Source of the DNA: Alphaproteobacteria bacterium
Lineage (GTDB): Bacteria > Pseudomonadota > Alphaproteobacteria > ATCC43930 > CGMCC-115725
Length of the DNA stretch: 5,177 nt
NCBI GenBank assembly: GCA_030039815.1
Contig: JASHUW010000518.1
Span: forward strand, 1-5,177
Reading direction: 5' to 3'
Shown here one piece after another: positions 1 to 4,055 of this stretch; position 1 is the first letter of the stretch; each line of letters starts with the position of its first letter. Below the pieces are notes generated by a model, which ran no database searches, was not told where the DNA came from, and saw nothing but the letters and a program-made list of their open reading frames with translations. Position numbers and translations under genes: made by a program.

Positions 1-170
1 AAATCGGTCAGAAGCTGGATTGCGCCACCTTGTCGAAACTGCTCGGTCGCTTCTGGGCGAAATCCAGCCTCCGAGTCAAAACTCAACCGGATAGCAGCAG
101 GTCAGTACAAGCTCTGCCGGGGCCTGCAGCAATCTGCTAGCTTCCGCGAACGCATTCGAGGAGAGACGAG

Positions 171-932
171 ATGAACGATTTGATGACCCTGTCGCAGAAG
201 GCCGATGCGCTTGAAGAGCAGATGGCGCGCGAGCTGGACTACATCGTCGTCAAATCGCGCCTCTATCAGCTCGCCGAGGGCGATATGGGGCCACCGACAA
301 ACCCGGCCGAGGCGCGCAAGAAAAACCCCAACGCCCGGGTGCTGATGGGCGACGACCCGCGCCTGCCGGCGATGCCCGAGGCGCCGACCCTGATGGATTT
401 CTTCAAATACCGCTTCGGCCCGTCGATGCACCTGCTGCAGAGCGCACGGCACGCGGTGAAAGGCGGGCTGCCGGAGAAGATGGTGCTCGCCTGCCTGCTG
501 CACGACATCTCGACCGCCGGGTTCATCCGCGGCGATCACGGCTATTGGGGCGCGCAGCTGGTCGAGCCTTATGTCGATCCGGAAGTCACCTGGGCGATCC
601 GCGCGCACCAGGTGCTGCGCTTCTATCCCGACGAGTCGGTCGGCTACGAATATCCGCAATCCTACATCACCGGGTTTGGCGAGGATTACCGACCGGACCA
701 ATACATCCAGGACGACTACAAGCGGATGCGGGACCACAAATGGTACATGTCGGGCCGCATGATCACGGTGCACGACATCTACTCGTTCGACCCGAACGTG
801 CATGTGGAATTGGAGGAATTCGAGGACGTTATCGGCCGCAACTTCAAGCAGCCGGAAGAAGGCCTCGGGTTCGACAACTCGCCGGTCGCGCATATGTGGC
901 GGGCGATGATCCGGCCAGCGAAGTATCTCTGA
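171..932 (+). CDS. HD-domain metal-dependent protein, copy 1 (253 aa)
   Basis: The protein carries an HD-superfamily metal site. The visible candidate ligands are H87 (in MHLLQ), H111-D112 (CLLHDI), H123 (DHGYWG), H146 (RAHQVLR) and D202 (VHDIYSF), in the order H, HD, H, H, D that binds two metals. The 24-residue step from H87 to H111 and the 23-residue step from H123 to H146 resemble the HD-type diiron oxygenases PhnZ and MIOX, but many phosphohydrolases share the layout. Residues 1-35 look helical, 38-56 are polar and variable, and 203-253 form a conserved tail. There is no signal peptide or membrane segment, so it should be cytosolic. The start is set by GAGGAGAG at 158-165. A paralog of equal length lies at 1579-2340. 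A hairpin follows the stop at once, so the gene is probably monocistronic at its 3' end. The HD fold is fairly sure; the substrate and reaction are unknown. Confidence 0.88.
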   Translation: MNDLMTLSQKADALEEQMARELDYIVVKSRLYQLAEGDMGPPTNPAEARKKNPNARVLMGDDPRLPAMPEAPTLMDFFKYRFGPSMHLLQSARHAVKGGLPEKMVLACLLHDISTAGFIRGDHGYWGAQLVEPYVDPEVTWAIRAHQVLRFYPDESVGYEYPQSYITGFGEDYRPDQYIQDDYKRMRDHKWYMSGRMITVHDIYSFDPNVHVELEEFEDVIGRNFKQPEEGLGFDNSPVAHMWRAMIRPAKYL

Positions 933-949
933 CGTTGTCCCGGCGCCGA

Positions 950-984
950 CCGCTTTCTCCCCGCGCGTGACGGGGAGAAAGCGG
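950..984. terminator. Perfect 14-bp hairpin between convergent genes
   Basis: The arms at 950-963 and 971-984 are perfectly complementary (core CTTTCTCCCC / GGGGAGAAAG) around a 7-base loop. The structure lies 17 bases past the stop of the HD gene on the left and 10 bases past the stop of the unknown - strand gene on the right, so it could serve both transcripts. There is no T tract on either side, so this is either a non-canonical intrinsic terminator or a 3'-end stabilising hairpin. Confidence 0.5.
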
Positions 985-994
985 GCGAACGGAT

Positions 995-1387
995 TCAGGC
1001 GTGGGTCTCGACCAGCGGCACGATCACGCGCTGCGCCGTGCCGTTGAGGGCGAGGCAGCGCCAGTCGGCCGCATGCTCCGATGGCGAGCCGGGACCGCCG
1101 AAGGCCTCATAGACCCCGACGGTGCGAAAATCGACGGTCTGCCCTTGCGGCACGTCGATCACCGGCAGGAAGACGGCGAACCGCTCGCCGCCGGCGTCGA
1201 TCGTCAGCACCAGCGGCACCGACACCATGCGGCCGAGACCGGTATTGTCGGTCTCGATCTGGGCGGGCGTGAAGCTTTTGACGGTCGACCCGGCCTTGTA
1301 GACCAGTGCGGGAAAGCTGGGATTCGCGCCGATCGTGTAGTCGATTTCGAGGCCTGGACCGGTGAGCACGAACTTGTTTGCGGACAT
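995..1387 (-). CDS. Conserved-looking hypothetical protein, 130 aa
   Basis: I do not recognise this family. The 130-residue product is acidic to neutral and appears beta-rich, with alternating hydrophobic stretches at 5-18, 54-64 and 69-79 (FAVFLPVIDV), and a Gly/Pro/Ser loop at 97-104. It has one cysteine (C111), no signal peptide and no transmembrane helix, so a small cytosolic beta-sandwich or barrel is plausible. The start is supported by GAGGGAG at 1396-1402, eight bases upstream. Third codon positions are GC-rich in this frame, and the gene fits neatly between its neighbours, which argues against a shadow frame. It is antisense to and located between two paralogous HD genes: convergent with the first and divergent from the second. 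This suggests either insertion between duplicated copies or a shared promoter region with the second copy. Confidence 0.72.
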   Translation of the reverse strand: MSANKFVLTGPGLEIDYTIGANPSFPALVYKAGSTVKSFTPAQIETDNTGLGRMVSVPLVLTIDAGGERFAVFLPVIDVPQGQTVDFRTVGVYEAFGGPGSPSEHAADWRCLALNGTAQRVIVPLVETHA

Positions 1388-1578
1388 GGCTCTTGCTCCC
1401 TCTTCGCGGCGGCATAATGCCTGCCGTGTTTGAAGGTTGGTGTCGTTCGCGCCCTGGCTGTGTGACGCGGATCACGATGAGCGGGTTCGATTTCATCAAA
1501 TCCCCGCCTTTGCATCAGCGGCCCGGTGCATCACTATGCCGGCAGCGAATTCAATGATCCCGGTTTGAGGAGAGGACG
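1388..1578. promoter_or_regulatory. Divergent intergenic region between the unknown gene and HD copy 2
   Basis: This 191-bp region must hold the promoters of both flanking genes, since they point away from each other. Besides the two ribosome binding sites (1396-1402 on the - strand, about 1567-1575 on the + strand) it contains an 11-base palindrome GGCATAATGCC at 1411-1421 next to the - strand leader. It also contains a CRP-like element at 1461-1476 and a direct repeat TGCATCA at 1511-1517 and 1527-1533, spaced 16 bases start to start. I found no convincing -35/-10 pair on either strand. Confidence 0.45.
1461..1476. promoter_or_regulatory. CRP/FNR-family-like operator candidate
   Basis: The sequence reads TGTGA, six bases, then TCACG. 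The GTGA/TCAC halves are perfectly symmetric, and only the last base departs from the TGTGA-N6-TCACA consensus of CRP-type regulators. It lies about 74 bases before the start of the unknown - strand gene and about 103 bases before HD copy 2. It could therefore act on either promoter. The match is short and could be chance in a GC-rich genome. Confidence 0.3.
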
Positions 1579-2340
1579 ATGAACGATCTGATGACCGCGT
1601 CGCAAAAGATGGACGCGCTCGAAGACAAGCTGATGGCGGATTTGGACAACGCGATCGCGGTGAGGTCGCGGCTGTTCCTCTTGGCCGAGGGCGACTTCAC
1701 GATGCCGAACGGCGCCAAGCTGCAGCAGGAGCATCCCGGCGCCAAGATGCTGATGAGCGACGACCCGCGCCTGCCGAAAATGCCCGACAAGCCGACTTTG
1801 ATGGACTTTTTCCGGCTGCGACTGGCGCCGCCGATGCACCTGTTGCAGAGCGCGCGGCACGCCAAGGTCGCCGGGATGCCGGAGCATGTCGTGCTGGCCT
1901 GCCTACTGCACGACATCGCCGTGCTCGGCTTCATCCGCTCCGACCATGGCTATTGGGGCGCGCAGATGGTCGAGCCCTACGTGACCGAAGAGGTGACCTG
2001 GGCGATCCGGGCGCACCAGGCGCTGCGCTTCTACCCCGACGAGTCGTTCGGCTACGCCTATCCCGACAATTACAAGGCGTATTTCGGCGAGGACTACCAG
2101 CCCGAGCCGCATATCGAGCGGGCCTACCAAGAGGCGCGCGCGCATAAATGGTACGGCACGGCGCGGATGATCTGCGTGCACGACCTCTATTCGTTCGACC
2201 CCGACGTGCATGTCGAGCTCGAGGAGTTCGAGGACATCGTCGGCCGCAATTTCAGGCAGCCGGATGAAGGGCTCGGCTTTGACGACAGCCCGAGCGCGCA
2301 TATGTGGCGCACGCTGCGGCAGCCGACGAAATACCTCTAG
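1579..2340 (+). CDS. HD-domain metal-dependent protein, copy 2 (253 aa)
   Basis: Paralog of the protein at 171-932. Both are 253 residues long, with about 140 of the last 203 positions identical and roughly 65% overall by hand alignment. All candidate metal ligands fall at the same numbers: H87, H111-D112, H123, H146 and D202. The blocks DDPRLP (61-66), HGYWGAQ (123-129), WAIRAHQ (141-147), SFDP and HVELEEFED (205-219) are kept. Divergence is concentrated at 21-57, where one compensated indel occurs, and at 163-189. The first may alter a lid, and the second, which precedes the last ligand, may alter substrate choice. The start follows GAGGAGAGGAC, the same leader as copy 1, so the duplication included the ribosome binding site. 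The gene ends directly before a strong terminator. The protein is likely cytosolic. Function within the HD superfamily (oxygenase or phosphohydrolase) is unresolved. Confidence 0.88.
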   Translation: MNDLMTASQKMDALEDKLMADLDNAIAVRSRLFLLAEGDFTMPNGAKLQQEHPGAKMLMSDDPRLPKMPDKPTLMDFFRLRLAPPMHLLQSARHAKVAGMPEHVVLACLLHDIAVLGFIRSDHGYWGAQMVEPYVTEEVTWAIRAHQALRFYPDESFGYAYPDNYKAYFGEDYQPEPHIERAYQEARAHKWYGTARMICVHDLYSFDPDVHVELEEFEDIVGRNFRQPDEGLGFDDSPSAHMWRTLRQPTKYL

Positions 2341-2343
2341 GAC

Positions 2344-2376
2344 AAAAAAGGCGAGCGGTCGGCCGCTCGCCCTTTT
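2344..2376. terminator. Bidirectional intrinsic terminator
   Basis: A perfect 9-bp GC-rich stem (GGCGAGCGG at 2350-2358, CCGCTCGCC at 2363-2371) with a 4-base loop is flanked by AAAAAA at 2344-2349 and TTTT at 2373-2376. On either strand it reads as stem-loop plus U tract. It begins 3 bases after the stop of HD copy 2 and lies about 18 bases past the stop of the convergent secreted-protein gene, so it should end transcription from both sides. Confidence 0.9.
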
Positions 2377-2394
2377 GCCGAAGCCTGCTAGGCG

Positions 2395-2706
2395 TTAGCA
2401 GGGATAGTAGCGGCCGTAATACGGGTTCCAGCAGCTATGCGCCGGACCCGGATAGCCGTAATAGGCCGGGCCGTAATAGGCGGGAGCGGGCGGGTAGTAG
2501 TAGGCTGGGTAGCCGTAATAGTACGGGTTGGCCGCGGCGCCGAGCGCGGTACCCACCGCCAGCGCACCGAGGCCGATGCCGACGGCGGCGCCGGTGCCGA
2601 GAGCGTGCGCCGGCTTCGGCGTCACGGTGAGACCAATGGCGGCGAGAATCGCGGCCGAGAAAGCCAGGGTCCGCCCCGTCCGGCCGATCAGGTTGCTAGG
2701 CGTCAT
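2395..2706 (-). CDS. Small secreted Gly/Tyr-rich protein (103 aa)
   Basis: An N-terminal signal peptide is evident. Basic residues R9 and R12 are followed by a hydrophobic core at about 13-28 and a likely cleavage after A35 (AHA|LG), giving a mature protein of about 68 residues in the periplasm or outside the cell. The mature part starts with a Gly/Ala segment (37-59) containing GxxxG-type spacing, possibly a glycine-zipper-like helix. It then turns into a low-complexity Tyr/Pro/Gly tail with 16 tyrosines between 62 and 101 and cysteines C92 and C103. Similar short proteins are common, and mostly uncharacterised, in Hyphomicrobiales. The ATG is preceded by AAAGGA (2714-2719 on the + strand), seven bases away. 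A candidate EcfG-type promoter lies about 70-100 bases upstream. The gene converges on HD copy 2 across a shared terminator and is probably its own transcription unit. Molecular role unknown. Confidence 0.82.
   Translation of the reverse strand: MTPSNLIGRTGRTLAFSAAILAAIGLTVTPKPAHALGTGAAVGIGLGALAVGTALGAAANPYYYGYPAYYYPPAPAYYGPAYYGYPGPAHSCWNPYYGRYYPC
2404..2534. repeat. Low-complexity YYG-coding repeats
   Basis: The 9-mer GCCGTAATA occurs four times (2413, 2455, 2470 and 2512). Read on the - strand, each encodes Tyr-Tyr-Gly with the same codons TAT-TAC-GGC. Variants such as GTAGTAG fill the spaces. These are in-frame coding repeats of the secreted protein's tail, which could expand or contract by slippage or recombination. 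Confidence 0.7.
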
Positions 2707-2777
2707 TTTACGGTCCTTTCCTCAACGACGGGTGCGAACGACTGAGGGTCATCGCGCCCCCCTGTGTCGGTGGAATA

Positions 2778-2802
2778 AACGCCCCACCTCCGTATCAATT
2801 CC
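2778..2802 (-). promoter_or_regulatory. Candidate EcfG (general stress sigma) promoter
   Basis: On the - strand, GGAAT (2802-2798) is followed after exactly 16 bases by CGTT (2781-2778). This differs by one base from the alphaproteobacterial EcfG consensus GGAAC-N16/17-CGTT. It points at the small secreted protein gene, giving a leader of roughly 60 bases. The GGAAT element sits inside an inverted repeat, CCGTAT-N7-ATACGG (2790-2808), which could be an overlapping operator or chance. Confidence 0.4.
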
Positions 2803-2936
2803 ATACGGGTCGAGCGGCGAGACCGTTGATGCCGGAAACCTGACAAAACGGAATGGCACCGTTGCGTATTTTTATGCCCGGCCGCCAGGGTCTTCGGGCG
2901 GTGCCGATGGTTCGGGACGCACGCCGCCCGACGATG

Positions 2937-3806
2937 TCAGGCCGCGGCTTCCTTCTTCTCCTTGATGCGGCGGTGCAGGTTGTTGACGATCATGCCTGTC
3001 AGCCGCTCGTCATGCATGAAAAGGCGCTGGCCGATCGGGTACGGGTCCTGATCGGTGACCGCCACCTTTTCGCGCAGGATTTCGTCCGGGCTGACGCCGC
3101 GATCGACAAAGCGGTCGATATAGCCGACCCAGTTCTCGACGATCTGCGCCTGGTCCTTGAGATAGGCCTTGCCGCATTGCTCGCCATGGCCGGGGACGAT
3201 CACCTCGGCGTCGAGCGCCGCGATGCTCTTGAGCGCCGCGAGCCACTCCCACGGGTCGCATTCCTGCAGCCACGACCGGCACTTGTGGAACACGTTGTCG
3301 CCGGTGAAGACCACGCCCTCCTCCGGCACGTAGACCGAGGTCTGCGGCGCGGTGTGGCCAGGGTGGTGGATGATCTGGAAGGTGTGGTTGCCGACATTGA
3401 TGGTCATGCCGTCGGTGAAGGTGACGGTCGGCCCGTGCGGGTCGGTGTAGTCCGGGTGGCCGAGCAGAAAGACGCTGTCCGGGTCCATCTGCTTCAGCCG
3501 CTCGCGCTTTTCCTCCATCGTGCCGAACTGCGCGAGGTAGCGCTCGAAGCATTCCTGCAGCTTGACCTGGCCGACCACCGGCACGCTCGGGAAATAGGCG
3601 TTGCCCGAGATGTGGTCGCCGTGCGGCTCGGTGTTGATCAGGTAACGGATCGGCGCCTTTTCCTCGAGCATCTCGCGCCAGCGCACCGCGTCGATCGGCT
3701 GCTGCGGGGTATCGATCATCACGTAGCCGTCACTGGTCTCGACAAAGCTCGGGTTGCAGCCGGCGTAGTAGATTTCGGTGAAGCTGTGCGGTCCGACCCG
3801 GCGCAT
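2937..3806 (-). CDS. Metallo-beta-lactamase-fold hydrolase with E-x-H-x-D-H metal motif (289 aa)
   Basis: The MBL fold is clear from its ordered motifs: a first strand block ending in MIDTP (30-34), NTEPHGDH (58-65), PGHT with H151, TGD with D170, and VPGHG with H207. The usual HxHxDH motif reads E60-x-H62-x-D64-H65, so the first zinc-1 histidine is replaced by glutamate; the other ligands are intact. A charged helical segment (about 84-112) and a loop with H117 and H124 sit between motifs 1 and 3. A helical C-terminal tail (about 210-289) ends in a Lys/Glu-rich stretch. No signal peptide is seen, which argues for a cytosolic enzyme rather than an exported beta-lactamase. The reading frame stays open far upstream, but the ATG at 3806 is chosen because AAGGGAGG precedes it by five bases and homology-like sequence begins there. 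It is divergent from the HACL gene. Substrate unknown: a thioesterase, a glyoxalase II-like enzyme or a lactonase are all possible. Confidence 0.88.
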   Translation of the reverse strand: MRRVGPHSFTEIYYAGCNPSFVETSDGYVMIDTPQQPIDAVRWREMLEEKAPIRYLINTEPHGDHISGNAYFPSVPVVGQVKLQECFERYLAQFGTMEEKRERLKQMDPDSVFLLGHPDYTDPHGPTVTFTDGMTINVGNHTFQIIHHPGHTAPQTSVYVPEEGVVFTGDNVFHKCRSWLQECDPWEWLAALKSIAALDAEVIVPGHGEQCGKAYLKDQAQIVENWVGYIDRFVDRGVSPDEILREKVAVTDQDPYPIGQRLFMHDERLTGMIVNNLHRRIKEKKEAAA

Positions 3807-4055
3807 GGCGGCCTCCCTTACGTGGATGGGCGAGTTTCCCTCATCGACCCGCACCTCACAAGAACCGGATACGGGTCTCGCCGGGCGCCTTCTGCCCAAT
3901 TCGGCGGCAACCCCCGCACAAAGCGAATGCCGGTCTGCGGCAGAGGGTCTTTCCCGCCCGCGCAATAAATGCGTAATCTGCGCCTGACGCTTTTTTGTTC
4001 CCGGGCCCAGTTCGCACCCCCGCGGACGGTCCGTTCCATCCCAGGGGAGGAGATT
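3807..4055. promoter_or_regulatory. Divergent promoter region between the MBL and HACL genes
   Basis: The 249 bp must hold promoters for both genes. An 11-base perfect palindrome, CGGAC-G-GTCCG (4023-4033), lies 22 bases before the HACL start and immediately upstream of its Shine-Dalgarno sequence. It is a possible operator or leader hairpin. The stretch around 3964-3996 is locally AT-richer (AATAAAT, TTTTTT) than the rest and is the likeliest promoter core, but I could not define -35/-10 elements with confidence. Confidence 0.4.
3812..3819 (-). promoter_or_regulatory. Ribosome binding site fixing the MBL start
   Basis: AAGGGAGG on the - strand lies five bases before the ATG at 3806. It decides the start, because the same frame runs open upstream to about 4892 through sequence antisense to the HACL gene. 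Confidence 0.8.

Noticed and set aside
1..174. Possible 3' end of an upstream gene (frame 1 open to a TGA overlapping the HD start; frame 3 open to TAG at 138-140)
   Set aside because: Neither frame shows consistent GC-rich third positions along its length or a recognisable motif, and the frame-1 ATGA overlap can occur by chance. I see nothing definite in 1-157.
102..893. 263-codon - strand frame opposite HD copy 1
   Set aside because: Antisense shadow of a GC-rich gene; Val/Arg/His-rich composition, and the similar open frame opposite copy 2 is explained by paralogy of the sense genes.
1486..1499. FNR/FixK-like box (TTCGA-N4-ATCAA)
   Set aside because: Only the right half fits TTGAT-N4-ATCAA; the left half matches just two of five bases.
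2882..2901. Hairpin after the MBL stop as its terminator
   Set aside because: Only a 5-bp stem with a 10-base loop and no U tract on the - strand; not convincing.
2853..3968. 371-codon + strand frame opposite the MBL gene
   Set aside because: Mirror of the MBL coding sequence; the sense frame has full MBL motifs, and this one has no recognisable domain.
3970..3996. Terminator-like GCGCCTGACGC plus TTTTTT upstream of HACL
   Set aside because: The stem would be only about 3-4 bp and no + strand gene ends there; the T run is more likely part of an AT-rich promoter region.
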